A stretch of DNA of 11,799 nucleotides from Anaerolineae bacterium. GTDB lineage: Bacteria > Chloroflexota > Anaerolineae > B4-G1 > SLSP01. Made by a program: the position numbers and the translations under genes. Below the pieces are notes generated by a model, which made no database searches, was not told the origin of the DNA, and was given only the letters and a program-made list of their open reading frames with translations. The stretch lies in contig JAFGNI010000068.1 in the NCBI GenBank assembly GCA_016927095.1, forward strand, positions 1 to 11,799, given 5' to 3'. Positions within the stretch are counted from its first letter, which is position 1. Every line of letters starts with the position of its first letter. Below are positions 1-7,095 of the stretch, in pieces.

Positions 1-144
1 CGCCAGATCGGGTGGGCTGGACTGAACCAAAGCCAACGCGTTTGTGCCGGACGTGCACACATCGACGGTGTGGCCCAGTCGCACCAGCTCTTCCTTGAGG
101 AGTGTCGCGAACGCCACGTTCGGATCGACAACAAGACAGTGCAT
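1..144 (-). CDS. Response regulator receiver domain protein (N-terminus only, cut by window edge)
   Basis: The reverse strand reads from an ATG at 144 through 48 codons to the window edge without a stop. The peptide begins MHCLVVDPN and continues with a helix ending in EELVRLGHTV and then the segment DVCTSGTNALALV. This is the beta1-alpha1-beta2-alpha2 opening of a CheY-like receiver domain; the sequence stops at SSPPDLA, a few residues before the expected phospho-acceptor Asp. The start is supported by a strong Shine-Dalgarno, TAAGGAGT, at 149-156. Receiver domains take a phosphoryl group from a histidine kinase and control an output domain, which lies outside the window, so the output (transcription factor, enzyme or stand-alone) is unknown. 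One oddity: most receivers carry two adjacent acidic residues after beta1, whereas here only D7 is present and the next position is Pro. The gene is divergent from the glycosidase gene. Confidence 0.85.
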   Translation of the reverse strand, partial: MHCLVVDPNVAFATLLKEELVRLGHTVDVCTSGTNALALVQSSPPDLA

Positions 145-181
145 CCCCACTCCTTAGATGATTGCAGACACCACCACTCGT

Positions 182-209
182 ATTCTAGGGGACTAGTTGG
201 AAAACGCAA
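182..209 (-). promoter_or_regulatory. Predicted sigma70-type promoter for the response regulator gene
   Basis: On the reverse strand a -35-like TTGCGT (204-209) and a -10-like TAGAAT (182-187, 5 of 6 consensus bases) are separated by 16 bp. Transcription would start near 175, giving a leader of about 31 nt that holds the Shine-Dalgarno at 149-156. Found by eye only. The same TAGAAT -10 appears upstream of mutL. Confidence 0.45.
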
Positions 210-211
210 GA

Positions 212-228
212 ACTGGTAAAATACCGGT
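212..228. promoter_or_regulatory. 17-bp inverted repeat overlapping a -10-like box: candidate operator
   Basis: ACTGGTA-AAA-TACCGGT is an inverted repeat with 7-base arms, 6 of 7 pairs matching, around a 3-base centre. It contains TAAAAT at 217-222, a good -10 candidate (5 of 6) for the glycosidase gene. It would place the start near 229, just ahead of the Shine-Dalgarno at 240-245. No convincing -35 lies 16-18 bp upstream, which fits a promoter that depends on an activator or is poorly recognised by eye. A dimeric regulator bound here would block or control this promoter. Which regulator is unknown. Confidence 0.4.
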
Positions 229-239
229 AAGAAAACCGC

Positions 240-245
240 AAGGAG
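240..245 (+). promoter_or_regulatory. Shine-Dalgarno that fixes a GTG start
   Basis: AAGGAG lies 7 nt before the GTG at 253. It decides that start, because no in-frame ATG lies nearby upstream and the predicted signal peptide begins immediately at this codon. Confidence 0.75.
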
Positions 246-252
246 CCTCACA

Positions 253-2466
253 GTGAACAGCTCAAGGTCCCACCCACCCATAGCCCGCTTCCTAGCGTCC
301 ATTGCCATCGGCATCTCACTCACATCACTGGTTCTGCCAGCCGCCGCCGCACCGCTGTCGGAAGAAGGCATTCGCCCACCTCGTGATCGCTTCGCCCCTT
401 CCGCGGTGATGGACACGATTCGGTCGCGGCAGGCAGATGTAGAGGGCAACGTCGACATCGGGGATGCACTCGGCACCTGCTACACGTTCCAGGAGGTCGA
501 GGGGCAGTTGCTCCCCCCACTTGCCGCAGCTGCCGGATCGCGGTGGGACCGGTTCGACTTTCGTTGGAACGTGATCGAGGGCGAGGACGTCCGGCTCTCG
601 CCGCCGAGCTACGGGCCCCACGATGCGATCGTCGACCGGGACGTCGCCCACGGGTTCAACATCATCGGTATCCTCGGCTCGACGCCCAAGTGGGCAGCGC
701 CCTCCTGCCACGTCCTTAACGCCCTGAGCCCCTCGCAAGCCGTGCCCGCAGGCGCACCCGTCTTTCCGCTCAGCAGCCTAGGGACAGACGACGCTTACTG
801 GTGGCGTCCGTGTCCGCCTGAGGGGCTCTACCTAGACTGGGATCACGCCGGCAACGTTTGGGGTAACTATGTCTACCAGACCGTCAGCCATTTCAAGGAC
901 CGCGTTAGCGTCTGGGAGATCTGGAATGAGCCCGATCTCGGACAGATCTTCTGGAGTGGCTCCCTTGCCGACTATGCTCAGTTGCTCAAGGTGGGCTACC
1001 AGGCAACCAAGGCTGCGGATCCCGGCGCGACGGTGCTCTTCGCCGGGCTGGCATACTGGGGCAATCCGTCCTACTACGTCGCCGTACTGGATGCCCTTCA
1101 GGGCAAGGCTGGGGCCGCTGAGAACAACTACTTCTTCGATGCTATGTCGCTTCACCTCTACAGCAGCATCTACCAGATCCGCCCCATCGCCGCGGAGATC
1201 CACGCCAACATGGCTTCGCGCGTCGGCCCGCACCCAATCTGGCTCACCGAGACCGGCGTGCCGCTTTGGGACGAATGGCCGGCAGACTTCCCCCCTGAGC
1301 TGCGTGTCAACCGCGCGACGGCAGAGGAGGCGGCGGCCTACGTGATCGAAGCGTTTTCCGAGTCACGTGCTGCTGGCATCGAGAAGTTCCTCTTCTTCCG
1401 CACCCACGACGAGTATATGTCTGCAGGCGCGCTGCCCGATGGGCGGACCATCCCTGAGTACTTCGGCCTGATTCGCAATGACCTGTCCCTGCGTCCTGCC
1501 TACACCGCGTTTCACGTGGCCGCACACTACCTACAAGGCGAGAACCAGGTCACGGGCCCCTTCGGCAACGACGGTATGCGCCGCATCACGTTCTGGGGCA
1601 CCCCGCAAGGTCGAGTAGACGTCCTCTGGAATGAGACCGCTACGCCCCTCACCTACACGCTTCCGGCCTACCTCCCCACAGCCACTGTCGTGGATATGAC
1701 AGGTGGTGTGACATCCGCGCCGGCATCAGACAACGTCTTCACGCTAACACTGCCGGCGGCTACCGCGAACACAGCCGCCGACGGCAGCTACCTGATCGGG
1801 GGATCGCCGCTTCTGGTGATCCAGCGGGACACAGTACCGCCGACGGCCACACTGCACACCCTGCCCCCCGTGATGTACACCAACTCGCTGACGCTGACGT
1901 GGGACGTCATCGACGAGGGTGCCGGCTACTGGTATGGCGAGATTGAGCATAGCGCAACACCGGATGGCCCTTGGGAGCATCTTGTAGGTTGGCCCGAGAC
2001 GCAAGGCGTGACGCAGACTGCGCTGACTGTGTCGAAAGGAGGGCAACGGTACTTCCGCGCACGGACCCGTGACAACGCCGGCAACTGGGAATCTTGGCCT
2101 TACGGCGCGGAGGCTACTAGTACCATGATCGTAACCCGCACCGTCGCAGTGTCGGCTACCGCGTTCATCGATCTCAACAGCAACGATCTGCAAGACCTTG
2201 ATGAGCTCCTGGCCCCTGACGCGACGCTGGTCTGGCTGACCGCCGAGGGCGTGCCTGTCGCCGGGACCACCGGGTCTACCCTGCGCGCAACGGAGACTGT
2301 GACCGCTGGAACCTTTGTGTTGACCGCGCGACGTCCCGGCTATCTGACGGCGCGTGTCCCGTTTGCGGTTCGCGCTGGACCAGACGTGGCCTACATTGAT
2401 GCGCTGTTGGCGTTGAAGCAGATCCGGGCGATCGTGTATCTGCCCCTGATTGCACGGCAACCGTAA
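253..2466 (+). CDS. Secreted multidomain clan GH-A (GH39-like) glycoside hydrolase
   Basis: A 737-residue exported protein. Residues 1 to about 33 are a signal peptide: a basic start, a hydrophobic core around 12-28, then an Ala-rich cleavage zone. Residues about 70-430 resemble the TIM-barrel of GH39/GH5-like enzymes. WEIWNEPD (221-228) gives the likely acid/base Glu226 and LTETG (331-335) the likely nucleophile Glu333, at the spacing usual for clan GH-A retaining enzymes; RWNVIEGE (104-111) and SLHLY (299-303) also fit the fold. A beta-rich segment (430-525) may be the accessory sandwich that follows such barrels. Residues about 527-620 form a FN3/Ig-like domain (DTVPPTATL to RARTRDNAGNWESWP). 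Residues about 630-720 resemble an SdrD-B-type domain with an EF-hand-like loop, DLNSNDLQDLDE (640-651). The protein ends IVYLPLIARQP, a tail I associate with secreted Chloroflexota proteins. The GTG start has a good Shine-Dalgarno. The TPR lipoprotein gene follows closely. The substrate cannot be read from the sequence. Confidence 0.8.
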   Translation: MNSSRSHPPIARFLASIAIGISLTSLVLPAAAAPLSEEGIRPPRDRFAPSAVMDTIRSRQADVEGNVDIGDALGTCYTFQEVEGQLLPPLAAAAGSRWDRFDFRWNVIEGEDVRLSPPSYGPHDAIVDRDVAHGFNIIGILGSTPKWAAPSCHVLNALSPSQAVPAGAPVFPLSSLGTDDAYWWRPCPPEGLYLDWDHAGNVWGNYVYQTVSHFKDRVSVWEIWNEPDLGQIFWSGSLADYAQLLKVGYQATKAADPGATVLFAGLAYWGNPSYYVAVLDALQGKAGAAENNYFFDAMSLHLYSSIYQIRPIAAEIHANMASRVGPHPIWLTETGVPLWDEWPADFPPELRVNRATAEEAAAYVIEAFSESRAAGIEKFLFFRTHDEYMSAGALPDGRTIPEYFGLIRNDLSLRPAYTAFHVAAHYLQGENQVTGPFGNDGMRRITFWGTPQGRVDVLWNETATPLTYTLPAYLPTATVVDMTGGVTSAPASDNVFTLTLPAATANTAADGSYLIGGSPLLVIQRDTVPPTATLHTLPPVMYTNSLTLTWDVIDEGAGYWYGEIEHSATPDGPWEHLVGWPETQGVTQTALTVSKGGQRYFRARTRDNAGNWESWPYGAEATSTMIVTRTVAVSATAFIDLNSNDLQDLDELLAPDATLVWLTAEGVPVAGTTGSTLRATETVTAGTFVLTARRPGYLTARVPFAVRAGPDVAYIDALLALKQIRAIVYLPLIARQP

Positions 2467-2471
2467 ATAGC

Positions 2472-3884
2472 TTGTCGCGGCATCGTAACCTCGGCGCGAT
2501 TGTGAAAAATATGATGTACTCAAATACATCGCAGAAGAACATACTGCAACACCTTCTGATCGTTACCGCGCTGTCAGTCGCGCTCCTCACGACTGCATGC
2601 CAGCGCTGGCTGTCCCCGCGTGACCGCGTCAGAGAGCTGACCACCGTGGCCACAGCGCATCGCCAAGCTGGCGAGTACACCGCAGCAGAAGCAGCTTACG
2701 AGGCGGCGATCGCGATGGTAGAGGATGACAACGACCTGCTTCTCCGCCTCGCAGAGCTCTACCTGATATGGCAACGTCCCCAACAGGGACTGAGTATCCT
2801 TGCGCAGCTACCTCCAGCCGTTATGGAAGCCTCAACAGAGGCCCAGAGACTCCAACTGCAGTTGCTCGCCGCGGACGGCGCATGGCCAGAAGCCATCTCA
2901 GCCGCTTCGCAGGTGTTGGCTGAGTGCCCAACAGAGCCCGTCGCATGGCAAGTCCTGATCGAGGCCTACCTAGCCCTCAACAAGTGCGACCAAGCCCTAG
3001 ATGCAGCTAACCGTGCGTTATCGTTGAGTGATGCCCCGCCGCCGGTGCTTGAGACCGCTCAGCTGTTAGCGGGCGACTACGCTGCGTTGGCAGAGACCTC
3101 CCCCACCCTTACAGCAGGGACCGAGTCCTGCGCGGGCGACTGTGATTTCGCGATGGGCTTACGGCTCGTGAGGCTGCGGCGTTGGGGATCAGCCGCCTGC
3201 GTACTGGGTCGTGCCCTCGCCCAGGCGAGCCCTGGCTCAGAGGCGACCTGGATCCCGGAAGCCCATGCGTGGATAGGGGAGGCGATGGTACAACTGGGCT
3301 TGGAACGTGAGGCGCAAACCCAACTGCGACGGGCCGTCGAGCTAGCACCGCAGTCCGCCTTGGCCTGGTTGTTGCTCGGAAAGAGCGCGTTGATGCAGGG
3401 CGATTTCGAGACGGCCCGCATCGCCCTCTACAACGCCCACCAGTTTGATCCGGAGAGCCCTGCGCCCTGCCTCGCGATGGCAGAGCTGCAGGCCGCCCAG
3501 GGACGCTACGGCGATGCAGAACCTTGGATTGACGCAGCCCTGGAACGCGCGCCGGCTGAGGCCAGCATCTGGGTCTCTGCAGCGCGATTCTATCTCGCCC
3601 GGGATCTCGCAGCTCCAACAAGGTTGGAGGAGATCACCCAGCACGCTCTTGCCCTCGCGCCAGATGACCCTGAGGTGCTGGTTGTCGCTGGGTGGCACTG
3701 GCTGAACAGCGACAGGCCTGAGGATGCCCTCGAGCTGCTGGACCGGGCGGTTGAGATAGCGCCCGGCTTCGCCGAAGCGCACTACCTTCGTGGGATGGCC
3801 CTGCGCGCCACCGGCGCCGCTGTTGAGGCCACGGCAGCCCTCACCCGTGCAGCCGACCTTGGCGAGACTCGCGCGCAGCGCTGA
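2472..3884 (+). CDS. TPR-repeat protein, probable lipoprotein
   Basis: The open frame of 470 codons begins with TTG at 2472, 5 nt after the glycosidase stop. The ATG at 2511 (codon 14, followed by a second ATG) is more likely the start, because the signal sequence then begins near the N-terminus. No start has a clear Shine-Dalgarno. Residues 25-42 are hydrophobic and lead to LLTTAC, with Cys43 as the likely lipidated residue; the lipobox is slightly atypical (Thr at -3). The rest is helical with tetratricopeptide repeats. Recognisable units include 57-85 (AGEYTAAEAAYEAAI), 263-292 (GLEREAQTQLRRAVELAP), 297-326, 331-361 and 402-432 (EDALELLDRAVEIAPGFAEA), several with the usual Gly/Ala-Tyr-Ala-Pro pattern. 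TPR scaffolds bind partner proteins and an anchored one would act at the outer face of the membrane. Cysteines are rather frequent, including C220-x3-C224. Close spacing suggests co-transcription with the glycosidase gene. The partner is unknown. Confidence 0.8.
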   Translation: MSRHRNLGAIVKNMMYSNTSQKNILQHLLIVTALSVALLTTACQRWLSPRDRVRELTTVATAHRQAGEYTAAEAAYEAAIAMVEDDNDLLLRLAELYLIWQRPQQGLSILAQLPPAVMEASTEAQRLQLQLLAADGAWPEAISAASQVLAECPTEPVAWQVLIEAYLALNKCDQALDAANRALSLSDAPPPVLETAQLLAGDYAALAETSPTLTAGTESCAGDCDFAMGLRLVRLRRWGSAACVLGRALAQASPGSEATWIPEAHAWIGEAMVQLGLEREAQTQLRRAVELAPQSALAWLLLGKSALMQGDFETARIALYNAHQFDPESPAPCLAMAELQAAQGRYGDAEPWIDAALERAPAEASIWVSAARFYLARDLAAPTRLEEITQHALALAPDDPEVLVVAGWHWLNSDRPEDALELLDRAVEIAPGFAEAHYLRGMALRATGAAVEATAALTRAADLGETRAQR

Positions 3885-3888
3885 GCAG

Positions 3889-6800
3889 CTACTCGCCTAG
3901 GGACAATATCAGAAGGGTCGTGTAGTCCTGGCCCTGGTCAGTGACAAGTCGCTGGCCTTGGTTGTCGTAGAGCCCCACCCTGATCTCATAGGAGCCGGCG
4001 GAGGCCGTCTCCGGCACCTGGAGAGGGCGCGGATCGACAATCACCTCTCCCAACGCCCACCCAGGCGTTGGCCGCGTCCAGCCATCGGGCTCACCATCAT
4101 TCTGAGTCACCACAGTGCCCCGCTCGTCAACAAGGTGGACGAAAACCCGATACGCGGTGTCGATCTCACCGAAGGCTTGCCACGCCAGCGTCAGGGGCAG
4201 CGTTGTACCTGGATCAACCACAGCTGTTGGGAGATGATACCCCGCGAGCTGGATCTCGTCGCCGTAGGCCACGTCCATCGGCATGAAGCTTGCGGGCAGC
4301 TGCCAGGTCCGGCTGGGAGCCTCGATCGTCACCGGGAATCTCGTCGCGGCGCACTCCGCAACCGACAGCGTCAGGGTGTAAATACCGCTGTCGAGGCTGC
4401 CTGGCAGTCGGATGGGGGCCTTGCCCGTCCAGCGATCGCCAGGCTGCCACAGGCTCGTCGGCCACCAAGGCGCGGACGGCGTGACAACCCACTGTCGCAC
4501 AGCCGTGCCGGTACGAGCAACAAGCTCGATGGTGACCGCCAAGTCCTGCTCGGTGGCCTCAAGCGACTCCCAGGTCATATCAACGGTCACAAGGTCACCA
4601 GGCGCTGCAGCCTCGTGGCTGCTTCGGGCATTGAGCAGTCGAATCGGTCCGCAGTCCTGCCCACCTTCACCGGACACGTCCAGCAAAGCTAGCGACGGGG
4701 GGTAAGGTGGTGCCGTGATGCGCATCGCGCCCAGCGTCAAAGCAGGCGCGATGGGATTCCCTACCTCGTTCAGCACCGAAGCGGGCTCAGCCGTGGCCCG
4801 GTCGAAGAGCGCGAGCTCGAGATCATAGATGCCCGGCGCCAGGCCGTGCGGCAGATCCAAGAGCTCGTCCATCCGGGCGTAGGCATCTGAACCCCACGTA
4901 CTGAAGGGGGGTGGCGTTCGTCCCCACCGCGCTGGTCGGATCCCCACCGGCCAACGCAAACTGTCAGAGCCGACCAGCGTGAGGCCAATCTGCCAGTCCT
5001 GCCCACCTGGATCAAGGGCGCGCCAGTACAACGTAACGACCGGTGTGTCTGTCGCGCTCACATCCTGCGGAAGCGCGCTCGTCCCCAACAGCAGCGCCTT
5101 GTTGCCGAAGTTCACGGCCAAAGGCACAGCCACCCCTGACATGGAACCCGTCTCATCCAACCGCGAGCGACGCCAAAGGTGCGCCTCCCGATCGATAACC
5201 CCAATCTTGAGCACGGTGAACAGAATACCCACACCCAGCACCCAGAGAGCGACATTGCCACGCCACTGCACGTTGTGGTGCGGCTTTCCCCCTCCGGCTT
5301 GGCCGGCGCGCGATGACTGCTTCCGCAGGGGCACCACGAGCACCCCCACGAGCGCCAAGAGAGCGCCGAACGAGACCGCATCTGCGACGAGCCGGAGAGG
5401 TGTCTCACCGAAACGCACTACAACGCGGTGCTCGCCTGCCGGCACGTCAAAGGTTATCAGGCCGATCTCCGGCGCCGGCGAGGCAGTTGTTGGGACGCCG
5501 TCAATAAGGACCCGCCACCCCGGATAGTAGAAGGCGAGGTACCGCGCCGTGAAGGTCACCGGCGTCGATATCCGCAGCTCCGAGGAGATCGCGCCGTACC
5601 TGGCATCGAGGATTTCAGCGCCGGCAGGCAGGTCCTCAGTCCGGATCCGCGCCACAGGGTAGCCCTCCACATAAGCTTCGTCCAGGGTGGTGTCGGGAAA
5701 TCGCTCGACCCAGATGGGCAGGTACTCCCCCTTCGCGGTGGTTCCCAGTGTGTCAGTCAGCCGTTCCCAGCGGATCATGCCCGAAACCGTCAGGTCCGCC
5801 GGCGCACTGCACGCGTCCGGATAGAACCACCCGATGTTGGCGGTCAGCAGCGTCACCGACAGAAGCGTAGCGATGGGAGCGCGGTATGGCGCAATGGCCG
5901 CCGTTACCCGTCTGGACAAGGCACGTGGCACATGTCCGGCCAACATCGCCAGGCAGAAGGCAGCCGGCCCCAGAAAGCGCCACGGGAACTGCACGTACGC
6001 CAGCAGGGGCACGTGATCCCAGAACCACAGCGAGGGTGCGAGCGTCAGGGCGGAGAGGCCAACCACCAGGGCCCAGAGCAGGCTCACGCGCCACCGCACC
6101 ACCCGGTCCAGCCGGCGGAATCGAATCACCGGCAACAGCGCGACAAGGACCGGCACGAGCCCCAGCGACTTCTGAGGCCAGTCATTGACGAGGCGGGGAT
6201 CCGCTCGCCTGGGCAGCGCCAGGAGATGGCTGAGAGGCAAGAAGTTGTAACGGTAGTCAAAGACCCACGTGCCGAGCAAGCGATCAGTCTGGATGTAACC
6301 ACGCTCCAGCAATGGCGGCAACCAGAAGAAAGCCGTGAGACCCAGGCCCAGAACCGCCAGTAGGATGCCCCGCCACAAGACACGCCAATCTCGCTGCAGA
6401 TAGCTATGGATCAGGACCCAGAGGCCGAAGACTGGGGCAAAAAGCGCGGCGAAAGGATAGTGACACAGGATCATCGCACACAGACTGCCCAACCCCAGCA
6501 CCAAGAACGCCTTCTCCCGCCACACGGACCACCGATGGAGCCCCAACAGGATGAGAGGTGGAAAGGCCCACGACAGTGATTCCCACAGACTGCCACGGTT
6601 GAAGATGTCGTAAGCAAGGAATGGGGAGTAGACATACGCAATGGCACCAACTAACCCGCCCGCGATCCGGACCTGTCGGTGATGATCATCGCCGGCATCC
6701 TGACCCAGCGTCCAGACAAGCCAGTACATCCCCGCGCCGCCGAGCACTACACCGGCGGTGAAGACGATGTTCATCGCCGTCGGCCACGCCAATCCTATCC

Positions 6801-7095
6801 GATGGGCGAACGCCAGGAGCGACTGGGCAAACGGGCCGGCGAAGACGAAAAGCGGAAAGCCGAAACCCAACGCCATATCGGGCGCCCAACGAGAGAAGAG
6901 GACACCCTGATCCCAGAGATGCTCGATCTGCACGGCGCGGTAGAGGTGGAAGGCGTTGTCGTAGCCGCAGGAGATCTCGGCGCGCAGAAGCGGCTGAAGG
7001 GCCGGGATGAACGCCACGCCCAGAGCCAAGGCAACCAGCAACCTGGCCACCGTGGGATGCCCGTGCCTAGTCGGTGAGGACTGTCTCGATGACAT
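3889..7095 (-). CDS. Large polytopic GT-C-like membrane protein with YfhO-like and three C-terminal beta-sandwich modules (paralogue 2)
   Basis: A 1068-residue protein and the last gene of the minus operon. Residues 16-425 hold about 12 hydrophobic spans. The first external loop carries CGYDNAFH (43-50), whose Asp46 sits where GT-C glycosyltransferases keep their catalytic Asp; SRWAPDMALGFGFP and VQFPWRF (368-374) are further family signatures. The best match I can name is the 'PTPS-related' membrane family (PF10131) in the GT-C superfamily; such enzymes transfer sugar from a polyprenyl-phosphate donor outside the membrane. Residues 456-565 (YLPIWVE; FYYPGWRVLIDG; VPAGEHRVVVRF) recall the extracytoplasmic domain of YfhO-type proteins. 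Two more spans follow (about 571-590 and 613-632), then three related beta-sandwich modules at about 666-775, 818-914 and 948-1051. The ATG at 7095 overlaps the upstream gene by 29 bp and lacks a clear Shine-Dalgarno; a GTG at 7050, 17 bp past the upstream stop, is an alternative. Donor and acceptor are unknown. Confidence 0.75.
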   Translation of the reverse strand: MSSRQSSPTRHGHPTVARLLVALALGVAFIPALQPLLRAEISCGYDNAFHLYRAVQIEHLWDQGVLFSRWAPDMALGFGFPLFVFAGPFAQSLLAFAHRIGLAWPTAMNIVFTAGVVLGGAGMYWLVWTLGQDAGDDHHRQVRIAGGLVGAIAYVYSPFLAYDIFNRGSLWESLSWAFPPLILLGLHRWSVWREKAFLVLGLGSLCAMILCHYPFAALFAPVFGLWVLIHSYLQRDWRVLWRGILLAVLGLGLTAFFWLPPLLERGYIQTDRLLGTWVFDYRYNFLPLSHLLALPRRADPRLVNDWPQKSLGLVPVLVALLPVIRFRRLDRVVRWRVSLLWALVVGLSALTLAPSLWFWDHVPLLAYVQFPWRFLGPAAFCLAMLAGHVPRALSRRVTAAIAPYRAPIATLLSVTLLTANIGWFYPDACSAPADLTVSGMIRWERLTDTLGTTAKGEYLPIWVERFPDTTLDEAYVEGYPVARIRTEDLPAGAEILDARYGAISSELRISTPVTFTARYLAFYYPGWRVLIDGVPTTASPAPEIGLITFDVPAGEHRVVVRFGETPLRLVADAVSFGALLALVGVLVVPLRKQSSRAGQAGGGKPHHNVQWRGNVALWVLGVGILFTVLKIGVIDREAHLWRRSRLDETGSMSGVAVPLAVNFGNKALLLGTSALPQDVSATDTPVVTLYWRALDPGGQDWQIGLTLVGSDSLRWPVGIRPARWGRTPPPFSTWGSDAYARMDELLDLPHGLAPGIYDLELALFDRATAEPASVLNEVGNPIAPALTLGAMRITAPPYPPSLALLDVSGEGGQDCGPIRLLNARSSHEAAAPGDLVTVDMTWESLEATEQDLAVTIELVARTGTAVRQWVVTPSAPWWPTSLWQPGDRWTGKAPIRLPGSLDSGIYTLTLSVAECAATRFPVTIEAPSRTWQLPASFMPMDVAYGDEIQLAGYHLPTAVVDPGTTLPLTLAWQAFGEIDTAYRVFVHLVDERGTVVTQNDGEPDGWTRPTPGWALGEVIVDPRPLQVPETASAGSYEIRVGLYDNQGQRLVTDQGQDYTTLLILSLGE

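Noticed and set aside
2472..2500. Separate promoter just before the TPR lipoprotein gene (TTGTCG as -35)
   Set aside because: No acceptable -10 box occurs at 16-18 bp from it, and the gene lies 5-44 bp after the preceding one, so co-transcription is simpler.
1744..2529. Minus-strand open frame of 261 codons over the 3' end of the glycosidase gene
   Set aside because: The plus strand there encodes the FN3/Ig-like and SdrD-B-like domains with clear motifs. The antisense peptide is rich in Arg, Gly and Gln and shows no family features.
3883..3894. GAGCAGCTACTC, an imperfect palindrome at the convergent gene ends, as a terminator
   Set aside because: The stem is short with a mismatch and no loop of useful size, and there is no T-run on either side.
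5428..6363. Plus-strand open frame of 311 codons inside the GT-C-like gene
   Set aside because: It is opposite well-conserved membrane spans and the YfhO-like motifs. The peptide is highly charged and low in hydrophobic residues, as expected from antisense of a membrane protein gene.
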